In this document: in pieces, positions 24,250-31,742 of the stretch
Numbering within the stretch: position 1 is the stretch's first letter
Layout: every line of letters starts with the position of its first letter
Virus record (IMG/VR): IMGVR_UViG_3300028392_000145
Location: 1 to 37,710 of that record
Length of the DNA stretch: 37,710 nucleotides
Strand: one strand, 5' to 3'
Source of the DNA: a virus
Translations under genes and position numbers: made by a program
Notes under the pieces: generated by a model
What the model saw: only the letters and a program-made list of their open reading frames with translations
Databases searched by the model: none
Told to the model about the DNA's origin: nothing

Positions 24250-24999
24250 TTAGACTTTTGCTTGAAAGTTAATTGTCAAAGTAGATACTCCAACAGTTGC
24301 ATATCCAGCCAAAGTTCCCGATAAACTATAATAAGTTATTGTAGTATAAGAAGAATTTTGAAACATAGAATAGTTACCCGTTGTGTTCCCTGTAAATGTT
24401 CTTGTAAGTACATTAGCACCATTAAGACCATTCGTAAATGAACCTATAACTACATTACCTAATGGATGACCTATTGTAAATTGTGAACCACTATCTACTG
24501 TGAATGTCCATCCTGCCGCACCAATTAAATTTGCCCCAACGGGGTCGGTAGCACTTGCAACACTATCTAAATTACCATTCATTGTATTTAATACAACTTG
24601 ATAGTTCTTTATAGTACCAGCCGCACTTACTCCACTAGTGCCAGTCAATCCACTTGTTCCACTTGAACCACTTGTTCCATTGCCACTTGAACCACTAGAG
24701 CCGCTTGTGCCACTAGTTCCCGAACTTGCACTAGTTCCACTTGTACCACTAGTTCCTTTTATCCCACTAGAACCACTTGTGCCACTTGTAGCGGTTAATC
24801 CACTCGTTCCTGCCGTACCCGTAAAACCACTAGTTCCACTTGTGCCATTTCCACTTGTTCCTGCCGTACCCGTAAAACCACTAGTACCGCTTGTGCCATA
24901 AGTTAAACCACTAGTTCCACTAGAACCAGCACCACTAGTACCCGAACCACCGCCACCTGCGATAAATCCAAATCCGTCAGCACCTAAAAATGAACTCAT
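24250..24999 (-). CDS. Small spike-like protein with capsid-type N-terminal motif and GTSG shaft
   Basis: The 249-residue protein begins SSFLGADGFGFIAGG; the FLGADGF part (residues 4-10) is nearly identical to FVGADGF in the capsid candidate. Residues 18-126 are a G-T-S-G shaft with two copies of a GFTGTAGTSG unit. Residues 129-249 form a beta-rich terminal domain (VVLNTMNGNLDSVASATDPV...). The layout suggests a spike with an N-terminal anchor, a shaft and a head domain. It is seven bases upstream of the giant fibre gene and probably works with it. Function inferred from architecture. Confidence 0.75.
   Translation of the reverse strand: MSSFLGADGFGFIAGGGGSGTSGAGSSGTSGLTYGTSGTSGFTGTAGTSGNGTSGTSGFTGTAGTSGLTATSGTSGSSGIKGTSGTSGTSASSGTSGTSGSSGSSGNGTSGSSGTSGLTGTSGVSAAGTIKNYQVVLNTMNGNLDSVASATDPVGANLIGAAGWTFTVDSGSQFTIGHPLGNVVIGSFTNGLNGANVLTRTFTGNTTGNYSMFQNSSYTTITYYSLSGTLAGYATVGVSTLTINFQAKV
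24622..24948 (-). repeat. GTSG-coding repeat tract
   Basis: The tract encodes residues 18-126 of the spike-like protein. A block coding GFTGTAGTSG occurs twice with the same bases, about 51 bases apart. It shares the module type of the giant fibre tracts. Confidence 0.85.
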
Positions 25000-25002
25000 G
25001 TC

Positions 25003-25413
25003 TTATGTTTTAATTAGTTCTTCTAAAAATATTTCCTTTATTACCTTCTCTTCTTTATATAGAAAAAAACGTATTTTATCTTCATCACCATTTATATCAA
25101 AATGTACACTTACATCAATTATATTAGACTTATGTTCATCTTCTAATTTCTTTAAAATATTAACGATTTGTGGTGGTAAAATAACTGAATATCCTTTCAT
25201 ATCCATAATCTTAACATTCAATATATCTTTAATAGTCACCTCTTTTATGGGATTGTTATCTATACAAAGTGTATAAGTATCATCCCCATTTATTAAGTAC
25301 AATAAGATAGATATTCTATCTTCCGTTACTTTATTTTCACTCGCAAACCTCTTAATAGCCTTTTCAAAAACATTCCTTGTTTCAGAAATAATTACGTCTT
25401 CTAATCCTTCCAT
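25003..25413 (-). CDS. Hypothetical soluble protein, 136 aa
   Basis: No family recognised. The protein is charged and soluble, with an alpha-helical start (EDVIISETRNVFEKAIKRFA) and alternating strands and helices (DDTYTLCIDNNPIKEVTIKD). It ends three bases before the spike gene and shares its direction. The leader has AAAAAAAACCATAAAAG before the ATG, the same element seen before other first genes. It may be a chaperone or accessory for the fibre genes, but that is inferred from position only. Confidence 0.65.
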   Translation of the reverse strand: MEGLEDVIISETRNVFEKAIKRFASENKVTEDRISILLYLINGDDTYTLCIDNNPIKEVTIKDILNVKIMDMKGYSVILPPQIVNILKKLEDEHKSNIIDVSVHFDINGDEDKIRFFLYKEEKVIKEIFLEELIKT

Positions 25414-25445
25414 CTTTTATGGTTTTTTTTATTTTAAAATCTATT

Positions 25446-25724
25446 CTATTGATAACTAATAATCACATCGACTATATCGCCACCCGTTGCCGCCGTAATG
25501 GTAATACCATCAAGACCTTGCCCCGTTCCTGCGTTAGTTAATGTAATTCCTTGACCAACGGCAAACGTCACCACCGAACTAGATAAGCCATTAAAGGTAG
25601 CACTACCTAAAAATGTAACAGTTCCTTGCCTTGTCAAAATAGATAACCTAGTGACATTTTGCGATGCACTAATTGTTAAACTACCAGCAGTTAATGTTTT
25701 CGAAAATACGTTTGTAGCTCCCAT
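25446..25724 (-). CDS. Small beta-rich virion protein, 92 aa
   Basis: The protein is short and composed mainly of Ser, Thr, Val, Gly and Ala in alternating strands (FSKTLTAGSLTISASQNVTRLSIL, VVTFAVGQGITLTN), with no membrane segment and no Cys. Proteins of this make-up are typical decoration or minor capsid proteins in phages. It is the last gene of the long membrane-protein operon. Function inferred from composition and place. Confidence 0.68.
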   Translation of the reverse strand: MGATNVFSKTLTAGSLTISASQNVTRLSILTRQGTVTFLGSATFNGLSSSVVTFAVGQGITLTNAGTGQGLDGITITAATGGDIVDVIISYQ

Positions 25725-25730
25725 TTTATA

Positions 25731-26219
25731 TTATTTTAATAAACTTTTTAAATTGTTGTGATATTCAAAAGGTATAGTTGTAGCTAAAAAACTACTCTTA
25801 ATCTTAACATATCCAACTGCATCAAAAGTTATATCCTTCGCCTTAACTGCTAGGGTAACCAAATTTACAATATTTCCCAATACTAGTTGTGGGTTAAAAT
25901 TAAATCTATACGTCAAATCTGAACTTTGTTGTGGTAAGATGGTATTTTCCTTTGAATCGGTAATATTTCCAATCAAAACACCATTCATTTTAAAGTCCAA
26001 ATACATTTCCGTAATTGTTGCTTCTACGTTGCTTGTATTGAATAGTCTATTAGTTATATCGACTGATATATTGGTTGAAGTAATTTGCACTATCTTGATT
26101 CCTACAACACTATATTGTATATTACTCAAATATTGTATTTGACTTTTATAGTAACGAACTAGTGCGTACCCAATAGCACCCAATCCACCTAAAAATAATA
26201 ATACTTTTAAATTTTTCAT
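25731..26219 (-). CDS. Membrane-anchored LEA2/WHy-like domain protein
   Basis: An N-terminal membrane segment (VLLFLGGLGAIGYALVRYY) is followed by a beta domain of about 125 residues. That domain matches the LEA type 2 (WHy) pattern: SVDITNRLFNTSNVEATITEMYLDF, then MNGVLIGNI and an ILPQQSSDL strand. WHy domains are small immunoglobulin-like folds, often at membranes. The start overlaps the upstream gene (ATGA). It probably lies on one face of the virion membrane. The fold call is moderate; the function is unknown. Confidence 0.68.
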   Translation of the reverse strand: MKNLKVLLFLGGLGAIGYALVRYYKSQIQYLSNIQYSVVGIKIVQITSTNISVDITNRLFNTSNVEATITEMYLDFKMNGVLIGNITDSKENTILPQQSSDLTYRFNFNPQLVLGNIVNLVTLAVKAKDITFDAVGYVKIKSSFLATTIPFEYHNNLKSLLK

Positions 26220-26830
26220 TTTCTAAATAATAAAGCTACTACAACTAAAACCCCAAGACCTATTCCACCATAAATAACAACATTTTTTGGCATACCTAAT
26301 ATGGTAGGTGCGGCGGTATCATCGCTACCAAGACCTAAAACATCTTTTTTGGCTTTATCCACACTAGCATCACTAATTTTAGTCAAAGTAGCCAAACTCT
26401 CTAATCTTGCCGCTTCTTTTTTTGCAGCGGCTTCTACCGCTACACAATCATATTGATTTTGAAGAGTCTTAGCCTTTGCTTGTGCATTTCTAGCTGCTTC
26501 TAATTGAAATGGCAATTCAAATCCTTTACTAGAAGCCATCAATTTTGTTACCCTTTCGATTTCTACTTGGGTATCGTCAATTAATGATGACACTCCTTTA
26601 CAATCGCTAGTATCGTATTTAGCCCATTTTGCCGTTTCGTCTTCTTTTACATTTTCTATTGAACTTTTACGTTTTTTGCTACCAAATAGATTATAAAATT
26701 CGTCATCGGCTACAAAGCCTACAAATTGTTTTGGTTGACTAGTAACAAAATCGTCAATGAATTGATTACTCCCTAATCTACTATGAGATAGAGCAGCTAA
26801 TTCGCTATTTTCCAACATATTTCTTGACAT
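26216..26830 (-). CDS. C-tail-anchored virion-type protein, 204 aa
   Basis: The protein has an N-terminal segment with QFVGFVADDEFYNLFG at residues 35-50, similar to the capsid candidate's motif. A long, charged helical middle (QLEAARNAQAKAKTLQ, KKEAARLESLA) and a C-terminal membrane segment (VVIYGGIGLGVLVVVALLF) ending in RK follow. There is one Cys pair (DCKG, YDCVAV). It could link the membrane to the capsid shell, with the N-terminal motif meeting the shell. This is inference. Confidence 0.7.
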   Translation of the reverse strand: MSRNMLENSELAALSHSRLGSNQFIDDFVTSQPKQFVGFVADDEFYNLFGSKKRKSSIENVKEDETAKWAKYDTSDCKGVSSLIDDTQVEIERVTKLMASSKGFELPFQLEAARNAQAKAKTLQNQYDCVAVEAAAKKEAARLESLATLTKISDASVDKAKKDVLGLGSDDTAAPTILGMPKNVVIYGGIGLGVLVVVALLFRK

Positions 26831-26845
26831 AATCTTATTTTTTAA

Positions 26846-27232
26846 TTAATTTTCTATTTGGTACTTTGAAGTTATTTCATTCATTTGGTTAATAACGTCT
26901 TGTCTTGGTTTTGTACCAACGTAGTTATTATTAGAAACATCTATACCATCTGCTATTTTTTGTAACTCTTCAATAGACAATAAATCTGCTTCTATTGTTT
27001 TTATCAACTTATCAGCCATATCTTGTTTATTGCTAATGGATGAAACACCACCATTAGTAGGCACTATTGGTTTTTTCTTTCTAGCTACAAGAAAAGGGAT
27101 AATTTTGTTTTTTAATGCAGTCTTTTGTTGTAGTTCTAAAGCACTAGATTTTTTCTTATTATTTAAGGTATATAAATAATACAACCCACCAGCAATTCCC
27201 AATCCAATCAATATTTGTGTATTCCTTTCCAT
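26846..27232 (-). CDS. N-anchored membrane protein, 128 aa
   Basis: The start is set at the ATG at 27232 (MERNTQILIG), five bases after the upstream gene; the longer frame overlaps it. A membrane segment (ILIGLGIAGGLYYLYTL) comes first, then a very basic stretch (NNKKKSS, ARKKKP). A helical acidic C-terminal region (MADKLIKTIEADLLSIEELQKIA) completes it. No family recognised. The basic patch next to the membrane puts the bulk on the cytoplasmic or interior side, where it might meet DNA. Confidence 0.7.
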   Translation of the reverse strand: MERNTQILIGLGIAGGLYYLYTLNNKKKSSALELQQKTALKNKIIPFLVARKKKPIVPTNGGVSSISNKQDMADKLIKTIEADLLSIEELQKIADGIDVSNNNYVGTKPRQDVINQMNEITSKYQIEN

Positions 27233-27236
27233 ACTA

Positions 27237-27773
27237 TTATAATTTATAAGTGATTCCTTTTTTAGCCCAATCACTATTTATTTCTTTTAATCTCCAATTA
27301 GAACCATGTGTAATAGCTGATGTGTTTAACATATCGTTACCTATTTTACTTTTAACCATAGAAAACAAATCTTGGTCTTCGCCAAAAGGGAATAAAGCAT
27401 CATGTGTTTTTCTTACACCATAAGCATTTATCAATAAGGCAACTTCTAAATCGTTTTTTAGATTTTTAAGTATTGTTTCTGCTTGACCATATTGGTTACC
27501 AATAATATTATACCCAGCTAAATTGTATAATTGATTTGCTAAAATAGAGTATTGAGTTTCTGGTATGGAAGAAACCATACCTTTACTTTTTAAATCCTTA
27601 ATAGATTTTGTAGAATCTTTTAAAACATTTGTATTAGCCTTTTCTTCGGGAGAAGGAAATAATTTTTTGTAAATAGGTCTACCTACAACAAAAACTAATC
27701 CCACACCACCAACAATGACAACCCCTTTAGCCCAAGCTGGTAATTCTTTATAATATTGATAGAAATTTGCCAT
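27237..27773 (-). CDS. N-anchored membrane protein, 178 aa
   Basis: One membrane segment (GVVIVGGVGLVFVVGRPIY) lies at about residues 17-35, followed by a helical domain of about 130 residues (YSILANQLYNLAGYNIIGNQY). It includes VALLINAYGVRKTHDALFPFGEDQDLFSMV, a pattern also found in other Bacteroidota phage proteins that I cannot name, and ends in NSDWAKKGITYKL. It begins 15 bases after the SH3-type gene. Probable virion membrane protein. Confidence 0.7.
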   Translation of the reverse strand: MANFYQYYKELPAWAKGVVIVGGVGLVFVVGRPIYKKLFPSPEEKANTNVLKDSTKSIKDLKSKGMVSSIPETQYSILANQLYNLAGYNIIGNQYGQAETILKNLKNDLEVALLINAYGVRKTHDALFPFGEDQDLFSMVKSKIGNDMLNTSAITHGSNWRLKEINSDWAKKGITYKL

Positions 27774-27788
27774 TTTTTTGTTTTAATC

Positions 27789-28229
27789 TTATTTAATATA
27801 TGCTACATCGGAACGAATCCATCCATTTTTATGTGGTAAAGTTGCTCCACAAGTGCCGAAACTACAATTATAATTAGAACTCCTTTCTACCTTGTACCAA
27901 TCAAAACCATCTTGACCAACTACCGAAGTAGTTATAACACCAGCTTCTTCGTCTTTTTGTAGTAACCCCCACAAATTATTAATAGCACCATTGTTTACTA
28001 CTGCACTAGCCCTAATTGCCGCATTTTCAAATTTAGCAAAAGCCTTTTTACCTATAACACTAATAGGTGCTACATTTTTAGTGCCACCACCTTGTCCACC
28101 ACCCGTTTGTGTATTAGACGTATCAATACTATCGGCTATTGGTGCTGATGGTTTCTTTAAAAATTTATAGGCTAAATAGCCAACCCCAACAAATCCTAAA
28201 ACCCAATATATAGTGCTAACCTTTTTCAT
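27789..28229 (-). CDS. Membrane-anchored SH3-like domain protein
   Basis: The N-terminal membrane segment (IYWVLGFVGVGYLAYKFL) is followed by a Gly/Ser/Thr-rich linker (SNTQTGGGQGGGTKN). A domain of about 80 residues has an SH3b-like end (FDWYKVERSSN, then GWIRSDVAYI) and a Cys pair (NCSFGTC). Bacterial SH3 domains often bind peptidoglycan or peptide stems. It may touch the cell wall during entry. A second SH3b membrane protein is encoded at 29706-30161. The fold call is moderate. Confidence 0.7.
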   Translation of the reverse strand: MKKVSTIYWVLGFVGVGYLAYKFLKKPSAPIADSIDTSNTQTGGGQGGGTKNVAPISVIGKKAFAKFENAAIRASAVVNNGAINNLWGLLQKDEEAGVITTSVVGQDGFDWYKVERSSNYNCSFGTCGATLPHKNGWIRSDVAYIK

Positions 28230-28237
28230 AGTATTTT

Positions 28238-29047
28238 TTATTTAACACTGCCAGTTGCGTAAACGTCTTTAATGTTATACTCGGCTATGTAATCTTTTAT
28301 AAATTTATTTAAAATATCGTATCGTTCTTTGTTTTGTTGAGATGGGTAGCCAATAAATGTTTCCACAAAGGCAGCATAAGCTTCTCTTACGGGATAACCT
28401 AATCCCAAATATATTGTCAAGCCATTCAAATCGGCTTCCGTTTCATTGCTTATATCCGTATTAATGTAGAAATGACTAAACTCATGTAAGAGAATAGCCA
28501 TACGCATCGGTATAGTAAATGGAATAAAAGATTCTTGACTTACTTGTATTCTACCATTTTTGGTGCTTATACGAGCTGGTGTTGCCATTCTTTCACCTTT
28601 ATTACTTCTAATAAAAGGTAGATATTCAATCTTGAAATTACCAACAGTGCTTGTATAATCCCTATCTGCTGGCATATAACCACACTTATAACAAAACTTT
28701 TGAGCAAATGAAACAAAGTTTCTAACCATCAAAGTATCCATTTTGGTCTTTGGCAATGTTATATCTAACTCTAATTTCTTTACTTCTAATACTTCAAAGC
28801 TATCATCTTCACCTTTCTTTCTATTACCATTAGCTTTATTGTAGATAGAAACAGTTACCATATTGGGTGCTAAAGGCATCCGAATATATAACTCTTCCTT
28901 TCCATTAACTTCCTTTGTTCTATTAGTAAAAAAAGTATTTGCTTGTGTGGCATCAAAGGCTTTTAATACAATAGTTTCTAGCTTTTTAGTGCGTACTACT
29001 ATTTTTAACATACAAGGGTCGTAACGAAGCCAGCACCTATAATCCAT
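28238..29047 (-). CDS. HExxH zinc metallopeptidase in a virion operon
   Basis: The 269-residue protein has HEFSHFYINTDISNETEADLNG near residues 190-211. HExxH binds zinc, and the downstream Glu and Asp of NETEAD could complete the site as in gluzincin-type peptidases. The N-terminal part (KIVVRTKKLETIVLKAF...) is beta-rich, and a C-x2-C (KFCYKCGY) sits near residue 118. No membrane segment or signal is seen, unlike its neighbours. It could process capsid or spike proteins during assembly, or act on peptidoglycan cross-links. Start is the ATG at 29047. Confidence 0.75.
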   Translation of the reverse strand: MDYRCWLRYDPCMLKIVVRTKKLETIVLKAFDATQANTFFTNRTKEVNGKEELYIRMPLAPNMVTVSIYNKANGNRKKGEDDSFEVLEVKKLELDITLPKTKMDTLMVRNFVSFAQKFCYKCGYMPADRDYTSTVGNFKIEYLPFIRSNKGERMATPARISTKNGRIQVSQESFIPFTIPMRMAILLHEFSHFYINTDISNETEADLNGLTIYLGLGYPVREAYAAFVETFIGYPSQQNKERYDILNKFIKDYIAEYNIKDVYATGSVK

Positions 29048-29068
29048 TCAACTATTTTTACTTAATTA

Positions 29069-29389
29069 CTAAATATCTTCTAATTTCAAAGGTTTCACTA
29101 TATTATCTGGCATCAAAGCATATCTACCTTTGGTAAGTTGTTTTCCTTTTTGCCTTACTGCTTTACTAACTTGTGCCGTTGATAAGACAATTTCATAATC
29201 TCTTAACAAAGCATCAGTAAAAGGTGCAGTTGCTTTTTTAGTTTCTTCAACTACCACTTCTTTAAGTTGTGCATCGGTCAAAAGTTTGTCAGAAGCAATT
29301 TTATCCTTCTTCATTTTTTGCAAATGCAAATAAACTCCTAACGAAGCCGCACCTATTAAAGCACCAATTAATAATTTATTACTACTCAT
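29069..29389 (-). CDS. N-anchored membrane protein, 106 aa
   Basis: The start is the ATG at 29389 (MSSNKLLIG), two bases after the upstream gene; the longer frame overlaps it. A membrane segment (LLIGALIGAASLGVYLHL) is followed by a basic stretch (QKMKKDK). A helical region (DAQLKEVVVEETKKATAP) and a C-terminal GRYALMPDNIVKPLKL complete it. Function unknown; probable particle membrane protein. Confidence 0.7.
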   Translation of the reverse strand: MSSNKLLIGALIGAASLGVYLHLQKMKKDKIASDKLLTDAQLKEVVVEETKKATAPFTDALLRDYEIVLSTAQVSKAVRQKGKQLTKGRYALMPDNIVKPLKLEDI

Positions 29390-29390
29390 A

Positions 29391-29690
29391 CTATTTCTTT
29401 TTAACAATTTGACCAATAATGATAGCTAGAACTATTACTCCACCAGCTATGTAGATAGTTTTTAAAGGAAATCCTAATACTGTTGTGCCTTTCATAACTT
29501 TTTCTTTTTCAAGTTTACTTAAAGATATATTTATTTCTTCGTTCAAATTACTATTCAAAGGGAACACTCCCTTCGTTTTTTCTCTAGTGAGCCAATCACT
29601 AAAATTGAGAGTTCCACCATCATCTTTATAAATTTTAAAGAGTTGGTTAGCAGTCAATTTTTTGTTTACATCAAAAGAATCGCTAGACAT
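29391..29690 (-). CDS. C-tail-anchored membrane protein, 99 aa
   Basis: The soluble N-terminal part (LTANQLFKIYKDDGGTLNFSDW) is followed by a helical stretch, a membrane segment (TIYIAGGVIVLAIIIGQIV) and KKK. The N-terminal segment resembles a small helical domain found in many Flavobacteriaceae phage proteins. The leader contains AAAACCATAAAAT immediately before ATG. Function unknown. Confidence 0.7.
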   Translation of the reverse strand: MSSDSFDVNKKLTANQLFKIYKDDGGTLNFSDWLTREKTKGVFPLNSNLNEEINISLSKLEKEKVMKGTTVLGFPLKTIYIAGGVIVLAIIIGQIVKKK

Positions 29691-29705
29691 ATTTTATGGT
29701 TTTGT

Positions 29706-30161
29706 TTATAATTTTCTCAAATACTGTGTTGACACATATCCCAATATGCTATTCTTGTCATTTGACACTTCACTCCATCCTTTCACATTACTAGGTCTTG
29801 CAAAAATACTTACAAAACTTTCTAGTTGGGTTACAATTGCACCTTTTGAACTTGGTTTTGACCTTACATTAAGATTATCACCAGTTGTATTTATTGCATA
29901 CAATTCATATTGATTTGCACCCTTTTTTAAATCCCCAACATTTAAAACATTTGTGATAGTACCCGAAATAATATCACCAACCGATTTGCCAGCATTTATA
30001 ATTTTGTTTGAAACATCATTAGATGGTGGTGGTGGTGTAGTATCTTTTCCCGTTGGCGGAGCTACCATCGGTGGCTTCTTTAACAATAAAAACCCTAAAA
30101 CACCTATTACGGCTATTGTGCTAACAACTAGTATTATTGTTCCGCTACTTGCTTTTTTCAT
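29706..30161 (-). CDS. Membrane-anchored SH3b domain protein
   Basis: An N-terminal membrane segment (GTIILVVSTIAVIGVLGFLLL) is followed by a Pro-rich linker (PPTGKDTTPPPPSND). A C-terminal bacterial SH3 domain contains NLNVRSKPSSKGAIVTQL and GWSEV, and ends in GYVSTQYL; LNVRSxPS is the SH3b hallmark. SH3b domains commonly bind cell-wall peptides. The protein probably projects from the particle membrane or helps cell-wall contact. Start overlaps the next stop by ATGA. Confidence 0.8.
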   Translation of the reverse strand: MKKASSGTIILVVSTIAVIGVLGFLLLKKPPMVAPPTGKDTTPPPPSNDVSNKIINAGKSVGDIISGTITNVLNVGDLKKGANQYELYAINTTGDNLNVRSKPSSKGAIVTQLESFVSIFARPSNVKGWSEVSNDKNSILGYVSTQYLRKL

Positions 30162-30388
30162 TCTTCATCTATTTTAGGTAGTAAAATTTGTGAAACGATA
30201 CCACCTAGTAAAGCACCTAAAAAAGCAGAAGTAATTAAATTGTATTGCCTTGTATAGCCAATTAACAATCCACCACCCATGCCAATTAATGCACCACTAA
30301 TAGTACCTTTTGTTTTTTTCAAAGCCATGCTATCCGATTTGGATTTCAAGTCTTTTACTTTATCAAGAATTTCTTTTGCTTCTCCCAT
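30158..30388 (-). CDS. Two-pass membrane protein with glycine zipper, 76 aa
   Basis: A charged N-terminal helix (GEAKEILDKVKDLKSKSD) is followed by two membrane segments: GTISGALIGMGGGLLIGYT and SAFLGALLGGIVSQIL. Repeated Gly-x3-Gly spacing forms a glycine zipper, which favours membrane-helix packing or oligomers. The protein might shape the virion membrane or form a pore. Function unknown. Confidence 0.7.
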   Translation of the reverse strand: MGEAKEILDKVKDLKSKSDSMALKKTKGTISGALIGMGGGLLIGYTRQYNLITSAFLGALLGGIVSQILLPKIDEE

Positions 30389-30399
30389 CGTTATTAATA

Positions 30400-30540
30400 T
30401 TAAGCATGATTTTTATTCCAATCAGCTATCGCCTTATCATTTTTTAATTGCGTATCGCTTACTTTAAATTGCTTGTATAAAACAATACCAACACCAACTA
30501 TAAGACCATAAACTAAAATTGTCTTTAAATTAATTTTCAT
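30400..30540 (-). CDS. 46-residue single-pass membrane protein
   Basis: This short frame fills the gap between two operon genes. It starts at ATG 30540 and ends in TAA at 30400-30402. The peptide has MKINLKTILVYGLIVGVGIV as a start plus membrane segment, then a charged tail (YKQFKVSDTQLKNDK). Its N-terminal anchor and basic tail match the neighbouring membrane proteins. Without it the gap would be the only unexplained stretch inside the operon. Confidence 0.68.
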   Translation of the reverse strand: MKINLKTILVYGLIVGVGIVLYKQFKVSDTQLKNDKAIADWNKNHA

Positions 30541-30556
30541 TTTTTAAAATTTAATA

Positions 30557-30955
30557 TTATAAACTAGATTGAACTAAACCAGATTTTCCTTTCGGTCTTT
30601 TATCATTGCATTTGCAAGCCGCTTGAATACTAGTGGATGATTTGCCACCAAAAGTACCCGTTGCGTTCATACTTGTTGAAAGCTCTTGTATAGCAACACG
30701 ATTAGGATTAATAGGGGTTCTTGATTTAACAATAGGAGTTCCACCAACAACACCACCCGTATTCGTTATATCGTCAATAGTTAAAGGAGTTTTAGCATTA
30801 GTAGCACCATTACCTACTTGTGTTGTCATAGGTGTGGTAGATGCTGCTGGACTTTTTAAGTCTGCCGTCTTTAAGGCTTTCTTTTTACCATAATATCTTA
30901 ACAATAGAATAGTAGCCGCAACACCCCCAACAAACCAAAATATTTTCTTTTCCAT
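30557..30955 (-). CDS. N-anchored membrane protein, 132 aa
   Basis: The start is the ATG at 30955 (MEKKIFWFVGG), five bases after the upstream gene; the longer frame overlaps it. A membrane segment (IFWFVGGVAATILLLRYYG) comes first, then KKKAL and a Ser/Thr/Pro-rich, probably disordered middle (SPAASTTPMTTQ). A short Cys pair (AACKCNDKRPKGK) lies near the C-terminus. No family recognised. It is likely a virion membrane protein with an extended tail. Confidence 0.7.
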   Translation of the reverse strand: MEKKIFWFVGGVAATILLLRYYGKKKALKTADLKSPAASTTPMTTQVGNGATNAKTPLTIDDITNTGGVVGGTPIVKSRTPINPNRVAIQELSTSMNATGTFGGKSSTSIQAACKCNDKRPKGKSGLVQSSL

Positions 30956-30959
30956 ATAA

Positions 30960-31727
30960 TTATTTTTTTTTTGCAATTAAGTAAACAACACCAATAAGAG
31001 CCAAAGCACCTACACCGATTAAAACGTATGTAGTAGTATTACTCTTTTTAGGTGGTGGATTTAAAGCTAGTTGTTTTTGCATTTCTTGTTGTTGAACCGC
31101 TAATTGTTGAGCCGTTTGAGTAGTGCTATTAGCATCTTTTTGTTGCTTATTAGCCAATGATTGCAAACCAATACCAATACCAGCATTGATGTTTTCTTGT
31201 GTAAGTACATTTGTTTTTAAGAAATCCCAAACACTAGATAATGCTTTACCAGCACCCGTTTTTCCACTAGTTGCTTTTCCACTAGGAGCATTAGATACTA
31301 TATTACCCGATGCTTGACCTGCTGCAAATATTTTATCCGCTGTACTACCACCAGCATTGAAAAACCCATCACCACCCGTAAAGTTTTTGCTTTTTTTGTT
31401 TCTACCACCAGTAAACTCACCCCAATCTAAACCAGCGGTGGATTTAAAATCGTCAAGACCCGTAAAGCCCCAATCACGATTATCGGCTGCGAAGCTTGCA
31501 AAATGCTCACCAGCAACAGGCAATTTCTTACCTAGTAATTTAGTTAAGTCATCACGAAAGGTTACACTTTTACCATTAGCAATTAAAACTGCGTGTGTTA
31601 CTTCTTTATCGCTTGCATTGCTTGGTAGTACAATACCATTTCTTTTTAGTAGACTAACTAGTGAACTTTTATCGGTAACAATAGTATAAGATATTAGTTC
31701 TTGTACTGTCTGTGTTGCTGATGCCAT
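30960..31727 (-). CDS. C-tail-anchored protein with repeated FTGG motifs, 255 aa
   Basis: Residues 14-50 form a small helical domain (TIVTDKSSLVSLLKRNGIVL) that resembles the start of the next upstream protein. Residues 70-127 are aromatic and Gly/Asp-rich: HFASFAADNRDWGFTG, WGEFTGG, and FTGGDGFFNAGG at 116-127, like the capsid candidate's N-terminal arm. A Gln-rich helix follows (TTQTAQQLAVQQQEMQ), then a membrane segment (TYVLIGVGALALIGVVYLI) and AKKK. It may connect shell and membrane. No known family recognised. Confidence 0.72.
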   Translation of the reverse strand: MASATQTVQELISYTIVTDKSSLVSLLKRNGIVLPSNASDKEVTHAVLIANGKSVTFRDDLTKLLGKKLPVAGEHFASFAADNRDWGFTGLDDFKSTAGLDWGEFTGGRNKKSKNFTGGDGFFNAGGSTADKIFAAGQASGNIVSNAPSGKATSGKTGAGKALSSVWDFLKTNVLTQENINAGIGIGLQSLANKQQKDANSTTQTAQQLAVQQQEMQKQLALNPPPKKSNTTTYVLIGVGALALIGVVYLIAKKK

Positions 31728-31742
31728 GTTATAATTTTTTTA

